Positions 1 through 7,722 of a stretch of 11,145 nt of DNA are shown here, one piece after another. Below the pieces are notes generated by a model. That model did no database searches and had not been told where the DNA came from. It saw only the letters and a list, made by a program, of their open reading frames with translations. This DNA comes from Bacteroidales bacterium (lineage in GTDB: Bacteria > Bacteroidota > Bacteroidia > Bacteroidales > UBA12077). The stretch lies in assembly GCA_030156305.1 (NCBI GenBank), contig JASGMZ010000085.1, positions 1-11,145 of the forward strand, read 5' to 3'. How positions within the stretch are numbered: the first letter of the stretch is position 1; every line of letters starts with the position of its first letter. The position numbers and the translations under genes are program-made.

Positions 1-2815
1 TACCATCATCGGTTTTCAATTTTAGCGATTTCATGTATTGTTGCATTTCCATGGCTGCAAGGACAACCTCGATCGGATTGGTTCGGTTTTTTTCAGGAAT
101 ACCTCCGGCACACATATAAGCATCGCCAATGGTTTTTATTTTTTCAATATTATATTTTTCCACAACGGTATCAAATTGAAGAAAAAATTTATCTAACTGA
201 TCAATTAAATGTTCTGAATCAAGTTGTTCTGAGATTTTAGTAAATCCCTGAATATCGGAAAATAAAACCGTTACCATGTTGTAATGATAAGGCCCTGCCT
301 TTTGCCCCGATTTTAATTCTTTGGCTGTAGATTTAGGCAGCACCCTTTCCAATAAATTGTCTGCTTTTTCTTTTTGGATGACAATTTCTTCAGTGCGTTC
401 GTTAATAATATTTTCCAGCTTAAACCTTTCTTTGGCAAAATAGTAGTCTCTCCACTTAAAAATTAAAAGGATAAAAAATACAATGAACAAAAGATACATA
501 ATATAAGCCACAAAAGTCCGGTAAAAAGGCGGTTTTATAATAAATGAATAGGTAATCTCATTTGATAGTTCATCAAAAATGTTCCTGGCACGTACATGAA
601 ATGTATATCTTCCTTCGGATAAATTGGTATATTCCTTAAAATTAACCGAAGACCACTTCGACCAGGTAGCATCAAAGCCATCTAGCTTAAATTGAAACTG
701 AAGCTGATTTTCGCTTGCATAATGATTAGCAGTAAATTCAAAATAGACTCTGTTCAATGGATCATTGAATTTAGAAATATCGTTCTTTTTAGAATTAATC
801 TGAGCATGATTATATGGACTCAAAAAAATTGTTGAATCCTGGCCCAAAACTATTTTATGAAGGTAAGCGTTGAAATTTAGTTTTGAAGTTGTTTCCTGGC
901 TAAGGTCCAGTCGAATAAGGCCTTCATATCCACCTAACCAAACAATGCAAGAATCATCGGGATGAATAGAGGTGATAAAAAAATCTTTTATCCGGTTTAC
1001 GGGTAAAGGGTTAATTGTTTCTACCGAGGTATTTTTAAATCGTTTGACTAATGTTTTGTTGCTGATATTTCCTTTGCTGATGATGTTTAACCATAAATTT
1101 TTTTGGTTATCTTCAACAATAGGATAAATCCATTGAGATTCGTGCTTATTTTTAGCAGACAAAAGGGTAGTATCTTTATAAAAAACGTTGTTTTTTTTGT
1201 CATATCGTAAAATCCCTTGTGCGGTAGAAAAAAGCATATCATTGTGTATCGAATAAAGATGAACCCACTGAAGGTTTTGAGGAAAAATTGAATCATACCC
1301 AAAACGAGTAAATGGAAGGTCTGGATTATATTCATCAAATGGATCGATTTTATATAATCCATTATGTTTTGAGGCCAACCATAAGGTACCATCAGCTTCT
1401 TCAGCAATTGAACAAATCTTATCATTAATTCCTTTTAATCTCTTTTTAATAATCAGTATCCCTTGTTCGTATTTTAATGCTGACAAGCCATTGCTATGCC
1501 CTAAGAAAATATAATCGGGGTTTTTTGCTGAATGTAAAACGCTGACTATATCCTCTGATGCACGGTTATAAAATAAAACTGATTTTTTATCAACGATTTC
1601 ATAATAACCCTTTGCTGTAGTTACAAAAAGATGATTTTTAAATGGATGGAAATGGTAACCGGAAGATTTTATCCCAGGAATTTGCTTAAAAAGTTTAACA
1701 TGATCTGTTTTATCTGCCTGGTATTTATTAGATAAATAAAAAACTCCCAGGCTGGTAGCTACATATAATGTATTATTGAACCGGATAACATCGGTAACAT
1801 TTCCTCGTAATCCATGATTGCGAGAAAAATAACTGTAAGCCGACGGATATTCAATGCGACTTATTCCTTGATCGTGAAGCGCCCATAAATTTTGTGATTG
1901 ATCAACATACAGATTATTGATCGAAATGCTAAATAAACCTTCCATCTCGTTGATATGTTTAATAAGCGTTCCTGCTTTATCCATAATAAAGATCCCATTA
2001 AGCTTTGTCCCAAAAGCATAGTTCCCATTGGGTAAAATACACGCAGCGGAAAACAGGTTTTCATCAATTAATTGATTGACTTTTGTTTTTAGAGGCGTTA
2101 CAGAAAAATGATCGAAAACATAAAATCCATTGTTCGTTTTTGCCAGCAATTGCTGGTTATAGGGTAGAATAGTAAAAATTTCTTTGTCTTTGAATAAATC
2201 ATCCGAGGGGATATTTTGAAACGATTGATGGATATATTCTTGTAAGCCCTCACCCTTTTTTTTAAGAAATAGCTGATCTCCCGCCTGGTAAAGATTTATT
2301 TTTTGGGAGGAAGAATCTACAAAATGAATTTTTTCACCATCCCATCGGAACAGTTTATTTTTTGTAGTAAAAAAGATATTTTCTTCAAAAGACACAATAT
2401 TTTCAATAAGCCCTATTTTTTGATCAGCAAATTCCGATGAATCGATAATGGATTTAAATTCCAGTTTGTTGAGCTTTCCTGGCCACAAGTATCCAAAATC
2501 ATTATAAGTGCCCACATAAATTTTTTGATCCGAATGTAAGGTTAAACATGATTCTTCAGGTAATTTTATCATTTCCCAAAAAGATCCATCGTATTGTAAT
2601 ATTCCGTTGGAGTTACTAATATACAGAATGCCATAATGATCCTGGATTATAGAAAAATTATTATTTTTAAATCCATAATTCTCTAATAAAATTTTTTGTA
2701 TGTAGGGGGCTCCTTCTTCTTGGGTAAAACCTGGGTGTGAATCAACTAAAATAAAAAATGTAATTAGGATGGGGAAAAAATGTGTATTTTTACTAAAATT
2801 TCTGATAAAATCCAT
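1..2815 (-). CDS. Propeller/Y_Y_Y transmembrane receptor with adenylate cyclase domain (3' end outside window)
   Basis: The frame is open from the ATG at 2815 to base 1: 938 codons, with the C-terminus missing. Residues 1-32 look like a signal peptide (hydrophobic FFPILITFFILV core). Residues about 35-650 carry repeated propeller-like strands (for example GTLWLASKHNGLYKI and IVWLGGYEGLIRL), followed by a Y_Y_Y domain at about 680-758 (LDGFDATWSKW, GRYTFHVRARN). A single membrane helix spans 768-786. A charged signalling helix with LLERVLPKSTAKELKSG leads into a class III cyclase domain from about 847. Metal-binding Asp854 (FSDIQGFT) and Asp898 (KTIGDAYM) are present. Lys894 in KTIGD is the residue type seen in adenylate cyclases, where guanylate cyclases have Glu, so the product is probably cAMP. 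The protein likely senses a periplasmic ligand and signals in the cytoplasm. The ligand is unknown. The transition-state Asn/Arg and the second specificity residue lie outside the window. Confidence 0.88.
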   Translation of the reverse strand, partial: MDFIRNFSKNTHFFPILITFFILVDSHPGFTQEEGAPYIQKILLENYGFKNNNFSIIQDHYGILYISNSNGILQYDGSFWEMIKLPEESCLTLHSDQKIYVGTYNDFGYLWPGKLNKLEFKSIIDSSEFADQKIGLIENIVSFEENIFFTTKNKLFRWDGEKIHFVDSSSQKINLYQAGDQLFLKKKGEGLQEYIHQSFQNIPSDDLFKDKEIFTILPYNQQLLAKTNNGFYVFDHFSVTPLKTKVNQLIDENLFSAACILPNGNYAFGTKLNGIFIMDKAGTLIKHINEMEGLFSISINNLYVDQSQNLWALHDQGISRIEYPSAYSYFSRNHGLRGNVTDVIRFNNTLYVATSLGVFYLSNKYQADKTDHVKLFKQIPGIKSSGYHFHPFKNHLFVTTAKGYYEIVDKKSVLFYNRASEDIVSVLHSAKNPDYIFLGHSNGLSALKYEQGILIIKKRLKGINDKICSIAEEADGTLWLASKHNGLYKIDPFDEYNPDLPFTRFGYDSIFPQNLQWVHLYSIHNDMLFSTAQGILRYDKKNNVFYKDTTLLSAKNKHESQWIYPIVEDNQKNLWLNIISKGNISNKTLVKRFKNTSVETINPLPVNRIKDFFITSIHPDDSCIVWLGGYEGLIRLDLSQETTSKLNFNAYLHKIVLGQDSTIFLSPYNHAQINSKKNDISKFNDPLNRVYFEFTANHYASENQLQFQFKLDGFDATWSKWSSVNFKEYTNLSEGRYTFHVRARNIFDELSNEITYSFIIKPPFYRTFVAYIMYLLFIVFFILLIFKWRDYYFAKERFKLENIINERTEEIVIQKEKADNLLERVLPKSTAKELKSGQKAGPYHYNMVTVLFSDIQGFTKISEQLDSEHLIDQLDKFFLQFDTVVEKYNIEKIKTIGDAYMCAGGIPEKNRTNPIEVVLAAMEMQQYMKSLKLKTDDG

Positions 2816-2913
2816 ATCTTGGGTCTGTATTTAAGAATGGCCTGAATTATTTCTTTGAAAGATAATAATTTTTTTGGGAAAGAAATATTGAAAATAAATA
2901 AATAGTTTAATTT
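2816..2913. promoter_or_regulatory. Divergent intergenic region between cyclase receptor and usp gene
   Basis: This 98-bp gap separates two head-to-head start codons, so it should hold a promoter for each direction. It is A/T-rich, and the stretch before the usp ATG (AAATAAATAAATAG) fits Bacteroidota leaders without a Shine-Dalgarno sequence. I found no clean TAnnTTTG element on either strand. The TTTG at the end of the T-run near 2870-2877 has the wrong spacing. The positions of the promoters are therefore undecided. Confidence 0.4.
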
Positions 2914-3744
2914 ATGGGAAATAAAGACCATATTATTTTAATACCCTGGGATTTTACTCCTGTTGCTGAATACGCTTTGAGACATGCTTTTAAGTTTGCC
3001 GAAAAAGCAAAAAGTAAAAAAATTGTATTACTGCATATTATTAAGTCGGACAAAGAACACGATGTAGCTTTTAACCAGCTTAGTAAAATAGCGAACGATT
3101 TTAAAGGAGTTCACAAACTTGAAATCGAACCCAATGTTCGCAAAGGGAGTATATTTACTACCATTGGAGAAGTTGCTTCGGAAATAGAATCCGAGTTGGT
3201 AGTAATGGGAACTCATGGGTTAAGAGGTATGCAAAAACTTACCGGAAGTTGGGCACTTAAAGTTATTGTTAGTTCTAAGGTGCCTTTTGTGGTCGTTCAG
3301 GAAACACCTAAAGAAGATGAGCTCAAAAATATTGTATTTCCTATAGACTTTAAAAAAGAGAATAAAGAAAAATTAAATTGGGCGAGCTATTTGCATTCTC
3401 ATTTTAATACCAAATTTCATCTTGTTAAACCCAATACTACCGATGTAGGTTTTATTAAAAAAATTAAAGCAAATATTATTTTTACCCGCAATTTTATGGA
3501 TTCCAAAGGAATCGATTATGAAATTAATACCTTAGAAGGAAAAAAAAGTTTTGCTGTTGAAACCATCGATTATGCCAAAAATATTGAGGCAGATTTAATT
3601 TTAATCATCTCTACCAAAAATATCGGAATTGCTGATTATGTATTAGGAGCTTCAGAACAGTACATTATTGCTAATAGTGCACGTATTCCGGTTATGGTGG
3701 TTAATCCTCGCGAAAATTTAACCAAATTTGGAGGATTTTATTAA
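2914..3744 (+). CDS. Tandem-domain universal stress protein (UspA family)
   Basis: The product has 276 residues, the length of two fused Usp domains, and no signal peptide, so it should be cytoplasmic. Domain 1 (about 6-130) starts with HIILIPWDFTP, with Asp13 at the usual nucleotide-contact position. It ends with GTHGLRGMQKLTGSWALKV (Gly99, Gly102, Gly111, Ser112), a near-canonical ATP loop that is one residue shorter between the last two glycines than the classical G-2x-G-9x-G(S/T). Domain 2 (about 138-263) starts with NIVFPIDF. In its matching loop Ser233 and Asn236 replace the first two glycines, so it probably does not bind nucleotide in the standard way. Usp proteins of this type bind ATP or other nucleotides and act in stress physiology; the partner here is unknown. 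The gene is divergent from the cyclase receptor and lies 69 bp before the rdgB start. Confidence 0.92.
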   Translation: MGNKDHIILIPWDFTPVAEYALRHAFKFAEKAKSKKIVLLHIIKSDKEHDVAFNQLSKIANDFKGVHKLEIEPNVRKGSIFTTIGEVASEIESELVVMGTHGLRGMQKLTGSWALKVIVSSKVPFVVVQETPKEDELKNIVFPIDFKKENKEKLNWASYLHSHFNTKFHLVKPNTTDVGFIKKIKANIIFTRNFMDSKGIDYEINTLEGKKSFAVETIDYAKNIEADLILIISTKNIGIADYVLGASEQYIIANSARIPVMVVNPRENLTKFGGFY

Positions 3745-3813
3745 GATTTACAGTGAATAGATTATTTACCTGTGGATGGCCTTTTTGGAGCATTCACTTT
3801 TTTTGAACTGCCT

Positions 3814-4398
3814 ATGGAGATTATTTTTGCAACTCACAACCAACATAAATTAAAAGAAGTACAACAATTATTAGGGCAAAAATTTAATTTGTTAAGCCTT
3901 AGTGATGTTGGAATTACCGAAGATATTCCCGAAGATTATTTTACCCTTGAGGAGAATGCTTTGCAAAAGGCAAGCGTTGTTTACCAGCAAACAGGAAAAG
4001 ATTGTTTTGCCGACGATACCGGATTGGAGATAGCCGCTTTAAACGGACAGCCCGGCGTGTTATCAGCCCGCTATGCCGGAGAAGAAAAAAATTCCGAAGA
4101 AAATATGCAAAAGGTGCTTCGGCTGTTGAAAGAGGTTACTCACCGCGAAGCGCAGTTTAGAACGGTAATAGCTTTAATATATCAAGGAGAAAAATATCTT
4201 TTTGAAGGGGTTGTAAAGGGAGAAATTCTTTACGAAAAGCAAGGAAATGCAGGTTTTGGTTACGACCCCATATTTAAACCCCTTGGGTTTAAAGAATCAT
4301 TTGCCCGGATGGATATTGATTTTAAAAACAAAATTAGCCATAGAGGGAAAGCTACCGCTGAACTTGTAAATTTTTTATTGGAAAAGGAATCACAATAA
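3814..4398 (+). CDS. rdgB: Non-canonical purine NTP pyrophosphatase (RdgB/HAM1 family)
   Basis: This cytoplasmic enzyme hydrolyses dITP, ITP and XTP to the monophosphate and pyrophosphate, keeping deaminated purines out of DNA and RNA. From the ATG at 3814 it has 194 residues, close to the 197 of E. coli RdgB. It shows the family motifs in order: ATHNQHKLKEVQQLL (7-20), EENALQKA (46-53), FADDTGL (65-71), PGVLSARYAGE, GFGYDPIF and SHRGKA. By alignment with E. coli, Glu40 and Asp68 match catalytic Glu41 and Asp69. A GTG at 3772 would add 14 residues (DGLFGAFTFFELP) that precede the conserved first beta strand and have no family counterpart, so the ATG is preferred. The gene probably shares a transcript with the porZ gene just downstream. 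Confidence 0.95.
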   Translation: MEIIFATHNQHKLKEVQQLLGQKFNLLSLSDVGITEDIPEDYFTLEENALQKASVVYQQTGKDCFADDTGLEIAALNGQPGVLSARYAGEEKNSEENMQKVLRLLKEVTHREAQFRTVIALIYQGEKYLFEGVVKGEILYEKQGNAGFGYDPIFKPLGFKESFARMDIDFKNKISHRGKATAELVNFLLEKESQ

Positions 4399-4437
4399 AT
4401 CATCAAAATTTTGGTTTATTTAGTTAAATATTTGGTT

Positions 4438-6723
4438 GTGAAAAAAAATTTCATTTTATTCATTATTGTTTTTGTCCTCTCTTTTAGTTCAAAAGCTCAG
4501 ATTGGTGTTGGCGAATGGCGTGATCACCTGCCTTTTACTTTTCCACTTAATGTTTGCGAATCTTCATCAAAAATTTTTGCAGCATCCGAACAAGGGGTCA
4601 TGGTTTATGATAAAAAAAACCATCATACACAAAAGTATACCAAAGTTAGCGGATTGTCAGATATAGGTATTTCTGCCATCGCCTATTCTCCAGAAAATAA
4701 TTTATTGCTGGCAGGATATTCCAACGGGAATATCGATATAATTAAAAATGATGAAATCATTAATTTCTCCGATATAAAAAGAGCAACCATCACCGGAAGC
4801 AAGTCCATCAATCATATTTTATTTGTTGATGAATTTGCCTACCTATCCTGCGGGTTTGGAATTGTTGTGTTAAATCTTGAAAAACTCGAAGTAAAAGATA
4901 CTTATTATATTGGTAACTTTTGGACACAACTGCAAGTGAACCAATTAGTGCTGGATAATAACTATTTATACGCCGCAACTCACGAAGGAATTTTTGTAGC
5001 CGACTATTCGAACCCCAACTTAGTTAACTATGCCAACTGGAATCAGATTACAGATATCCCGGATTATACGGCAACCTTTAATGCTATTTATGTAAACAAC
5101 GGAGTTGTTTTAACCAATAAGAAAGTTGAGTCAGCAACAGATATTATGTATTTATACGATGGACTTTCGTGGAGTATTTTTAATCAGGATTACAATTCAA
5201 TAAAAAAAATTAAGTACTCCAATAATCAGTTCCAAATGGTTACAGAAAGTAGTATTTTGTTGTACGATAATGATTTCAATTTTTTGGATTCGATTACAGC
5301 TAACGAAATACAATATCTAAAACCCAATGATGTCCTTATGGACAACAATAATACATTTTGGATTGCAGATCATGGAAGTGGATTAATAAAATATGCCAAT
5401 GGATTATATGAAAATATTTATGTTAATGCACCTTATACTCCTCATTCTTATGCTATTGATATTTTGAATAACCGTGTTTTGGTTGTGGGTGGGGGCGTAA
5501 CACCCTCATGGAATAATGTATTTTTAAACGGATCGGTTTTTTCTTTTCGAAATGAAGAGTGGAAAAGCATGATGAATTATGAAGCACACGATTATGTTAC
5601 TGTAAAAATAGATCCTTATAATATTGAGCATTATTATGTGGGTAGCTGGGGAAAAGGGGTCATTGAATATATGAACGATCAAATTAAAGAAGTGCATAAT
5701 GAGTCGAATAGCTCTTTACAATCCATGATTTCCGGAGATGATTATATTCGGATTGCCGGAATGGATTGGGATGAAGAGAATAACCTCTGGGTAACCAATA
5801 CGGGAGTTACGAACCCTGTGTCTGTTAAATTAGCGAATGGTGAGTGGCATAGTTTTAATTTTGATTCGCAAATAAGTAATATACTGGTTAAAGATATACT
5901 GGTTTCTCAAAATAATCATAAGTGGGTTACGCTTCCCGGAAATGGCCTTTTTGTTTTTGATGATAATCATACTCCCGATAATGAAAACGATGATCTATAT
6001 AAAAAATTCAGCATATTAGATGAAAACGGAAAAATTATCACAAACAACATTTTTTCTATAGCCGAAGACCTTGATGGCAATATATGGGTGGGTACCGACC
6101 AGGGCATCGTAGTGTATTATCATCCTGCGGATGTTTTCGAAAGTTCTTTGTTTTATGCCCAACGAATTGTTTTAACTATTGATGATTATACCCAATTCTT
6201 GTTAAATACTGAAACGATTACCTCGATAGCTGTTGACGGGGCTAATAAAAAATGGTTAGGCACACAGAATGCAGGAGTTTACTTAGTTTCAAAAGACGGT
6301 ACCGAAGAGATAAATCATTTTACCGAGGAAAACAGTCCCCTCATTTCCAATAGTATAAATGATGTAAGCATTAATCACGAAACGGGAGAGGTGTTTTTTG
6401 CTACTAACAAAGGATTAATAAGTTACCGTGGTTCAGCTACAATGGGAAGCGACGAATTTCGCGATGTATATGTTTACCCCAATCCGGTTCGCGAAAATTA
6501 TGCAGGTGATATAACTATCCGCGGATTGGTTTCTGATGTAAGTGTAAAAATTACCGATATAAGCGGAAATATTGTGTATGAAACAACCGCCGAAGGAGGA
6601 CAGGCTACCTGGAATGGCAAAAATTTTTCAGGCAAAAGAGTGAGCACCGGAGTATACCTTGTTTTTTGCTCCAACGAAGATGGATCAAAAACCCATATTA
6701 CAAAACTGTTATTTATTCGATAA
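4438..6723 (+). CDS. porZ: Type IX secretion system surface protein PorZ
   Basis: The product has 761 residues from the GTG at 4438. The order is: signal peptide (KKNFILFIIVFVLSFSSKAQ), the PorZ-like opening IGVGEWRDHLPF, two propeller-rich segments (about 25-330 and 330-670, with motifs such as NLLLAGYSNGNIDII and GNIWVGTDQGIVVYY), and a type A T9SS sorting domain at about 677-761 (YVYPNPV, ITDISGNIVYE, STGVYLV, ending KLLFIR). In Porphyromonas gingivalis, PorZ (about 776 residues) sits on the cell surface with PorU, PorV and PorQ and delivers anionic LPS to the PorU sortase. No ATG exists between the in-frame stop at 4396 and the signal peptide, so a GTG or TTG start is required. GTG 4438 gives a standard signal peptide; TTG 4411 is the alternative. 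The rdgB stop lies 39 bp upstream. The type A tail alone is not diagnostic; the opening motif and overall layout carry the PorZ call. Confidence 0.85.
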   Translation: MKKNFILFIIVFVLSFSSKAQIGVGEWRDHLPFTFPLNVCESSSKIFAASEQGVMVYDKKNHHTQKYTKVSGLSDIGISAIAYSPENNLLLAGYSNGNIDIIKNDEIINFSDIKRATITGSKSINHILFVDEFAYLSCGFGIVVLNLEKLEVKDTYYIGNFWTQLQVNQLVLDNNYLYAATHEGIFVADYSNPNLVNYANWNQITDIPDYTATFNAIYVNNGVVLTNKKVESATDIMYLYDGLSWSIFNQDYNSIKKIKYSNNQFQMVTESSILLYDNDFNFLDSITANEIQYLKPNDVLMDNNNTFWIADHGSGLIKYANGLYENIYVNAPYTPHSYAIDILNNRVLVVGGGVTPSWNNVFLNGSVFSFRNEEWKSMMNYEAHDYVTVKIDPYNIEHYYVGSWGKGVIEYMNDQIKEVHNESNSSLQSMISGDDYIRIAGMDWDEENNLWVTNTGVTNPVSVKLANGEWHSFNFDSQISNILVKDILVSQNNHKWVTLPGNGLFVFDDNHTPDNENDDLYKKFSILDENGKIITNNIFSIAEDLDGNIWVGTDQGIVVYYHPADVFESSLFYAQRIVLTIDDYTQFLLNTETITSIAVDGANKKWLGTQNAGVYLVSKDGTEEINHFTEENSPLISNSINDVSINHETGEVFFATNKGLISYRGSATMGSDEFRDVYVYPNPVRENYAGDITIRGLVSDVSVKITDISGNIVYETTAEGGQATWNGKNFSGKRVSTGVYLVFCSNEDGSKTHITKLLFIR

Positions 6724-6785
6724 CAATCGAACGCCTAAAACCTTTATTTATATCTTATTTTTAATTTTTAATGTATTTTTATCTT

Positions 6786-6793
6786 TACTTTTG
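6786..6793 (+). promoter_or_regulatory. Putative -7 promoter element (TACTTTTG) before recO
   Basis: TACTTTTG matches the Bacteroidota -7 consensus TAnnTTTG exactly, and 30 nt separate it from the recO ATG. That would put transcription start near 6800 with a leader of about 24 nt. No convincing TTTG -33 box is seen at the expected distance upstream. Two similar elements precede the aminotransferase and GH3 genes at almost the same distance. Confidence 0.45.
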
Positions 6794-6823
6794 TTCGTTT
6801 GATGTAAAAAAGCAGTACAATAA

Positions 6824-7549
6824 ATGATTTACAAAACGCGGGGCATTGTTTTGCACCACATAAAATATTCGGAAACAAGTGTTATTGCAACGATCTATAC
6901 CGAGCAGTTTGGCAGGCAATCATATATGATAAATGGTGTGCGAGGGAAAAAATCAAAAATTAAAGCCAACATTTTACAACCACTATATCTGCTTAATATG
7001 GAAGTTTACCATAAAACAACGCGGGATTTACAACGGGTTAAAGAATTACAAAATGCTTGTGTTTTCAATAGTTTACCGTACGATTTAAAAAAAAGCACCC
7101 TGGCTTTGTTTATTGCTGAAATTTTATACCAAACGCTTCGGGAGCAAGAGCCTAACCCCGAACTTTTTAATTACCTTTATCATTCAATTCAAATGCTTGA
7201 TATAAAAAGCGAAGGGTTAACGAATTTTCATATCTATTTTCTCCTTCATTTAACCAAATACCTTGGGTTTTTCCCCAATAATAACTTTTCAACTGAAAAC
7301 CAATACTTTGATTTGTCGAAGGGAATATTTACTCAACTTAAACCTATACATTCAGACTCTTTAAACAAAGAAGAAAGTGAAATGCTTAGCCGTTTGCTTG
7401 TTTTTTCTGACAATCAGCATGAAAAACTGAGGATTAATTATGGGTTAAGAACAGCCATAATTGAAAAGATTATAAAATATTATAAACTCCACCACGAAGG
7501 GATATCTTCGATTAAATCGTTTAATATTCTTAAAGAAGTTTTTCATTAA
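6824..7549 (+). CDS. recO: DNA repair protein RecO
   Basis: RecO works with RecR (and RecF) to load RecA onto SSB-coated single-stranded DNA during gap repair. The product has 241 residues, almost the same as E. coli RecO (242). The N-terminus YKTRGIVLHHIKYSETSVIATIYTE is split as YKTRGIVLHHIKYSE then TSVIATIYTE, the typical RecO opening, followed by GRQSYMINGVRGKKSK, and fits the OB-fold domain (about 1-80). The remainder is a helical domain with QNACVFNSLPYDLKKSTLALF and FLLHLTKYLGFFP, both RecO-like. No CxxC pairs are present, so the zinc finger found in some RecO proteins is absent. The ATG at 6824 directly precedes the conserved first strand. The gene lies 100 bp after porZ and has a promoter-like element of its own. 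Confidence 0.92.
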   Translation: MIYKTRGIVLHHIKYSETSVIATIYTEQFGRQSYMINGVRGKKSKIKANILQPLYLLNMEVYHKTTRDLQRVKELQNACVFNSLPYDLKKSTLALFIAEILYQTLREQEPNPELFNYLYHSIQMLDIKSEGLTNFHIYFLLHLTKYLGFFPNNNFSTENQYFDLSKGIFTQLKPIHSDSLNKEESEMLSRLLVFSDNQHEKLRINYGLRTAIIEKIIKYYKLHHEGISSIKSFNILKEVFH

Positions 7550-7595
7550 TCAACAAACAAAGGCTATTTGTAAAAAAAAAGCTGCACTCTCCGTT

Positions 7596-7620
7596 ATTTT
7601 TTATATCCTTGATAAAAAAT
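7596..7620. repeat. 9-bp AT-only inverted repeat
   Basis: ATTTTTTAT (7596-7604) and ATAAAAAAT (7612-7620) are perfect reverse complements around the 7-nt spacer ATCCTTG. It lies 46 nt after the recO stop. A stem of A-T pairs alone is weak, and repeats of this length can arise by chance in such A/T-rich DNA, so a terminator role is only possible. Confidence 0.35.
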
Positions 7621-7682
7621 TAAAGTTTATATAAAAATTAGAAAGGGTGTTTTTTAACTGCTTTTTTAGAGAGATATTTTTA

Positions 7683-7690
7683 TACATTTG
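7683..7690 (+). promoter_or_regulatory. Putative -7 promoter element (TACATTTG) before aminotransferase gene
   Basis: TACATTTG is an exact TAnnTTTG match, with 32 nt between it and the ATG at 7723. Predicted transcription start is near 7697. The DNA around the -33 position is T-rich but has no clear TTTG. The short leader contains no Shine-Dalgarno sequence, as is usual in this phylum. Confidence 0.5.
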
Positions 7691-7722
7691 CCTTCCGATA
7701 ATTTTTTTGAAAAAATTAATGT

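Larger units (their letters stand above)
7550..7722. other. Intergenic region recO-aminotransferase
   Basis: This 173-bp gap is A/T-rich and has no credible coding frame. It holds a short AT-only inverted repeat (7596-7620), a TTTATATAAA palindrome at 7626-7635 and a -7-like element at 7683-7690. I see no G/C-rich hairpin followed by a T-run, so a classical intrinsic terminator for recO is not evident. Confidence 0.6.

Noticed and set aside
1087..1425. A 112-codon minus-strand open frame
   Set aside because: It lies within the cyclase receptor gene in another frame and has no family features; the receptor frame is unbroken across it.
1861..2067. A 68-codon minus-strand open frame
   Set aside because: Also an out-of-frame shadow of the cyclase receptor gene.
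2870..2877. T-run ending in TTTG before usp as a -7 element
   Set aside because: The TA is too far from the TTTG to fit TAnnTTTG.
4411..4437. TTG at 4411 as the porZ start
   Set aside because: It would put nine extra residues before a signal peptide that is already complete from the GTG at 4438; kept only as an alternative.
7552..7572. ACAAA/TTTGT inverted repeat after the recO stop as a terminator
   Set aside because: The stem is only 5 bp of mostly A-T pairs, and the run that follows is A rather than T on the coding strand.
7626..7635. TTTATATAAA palindrome as an operator
   Set aside because: Short AT-only palindromes are expected by chance in DNA this A/T-rich.
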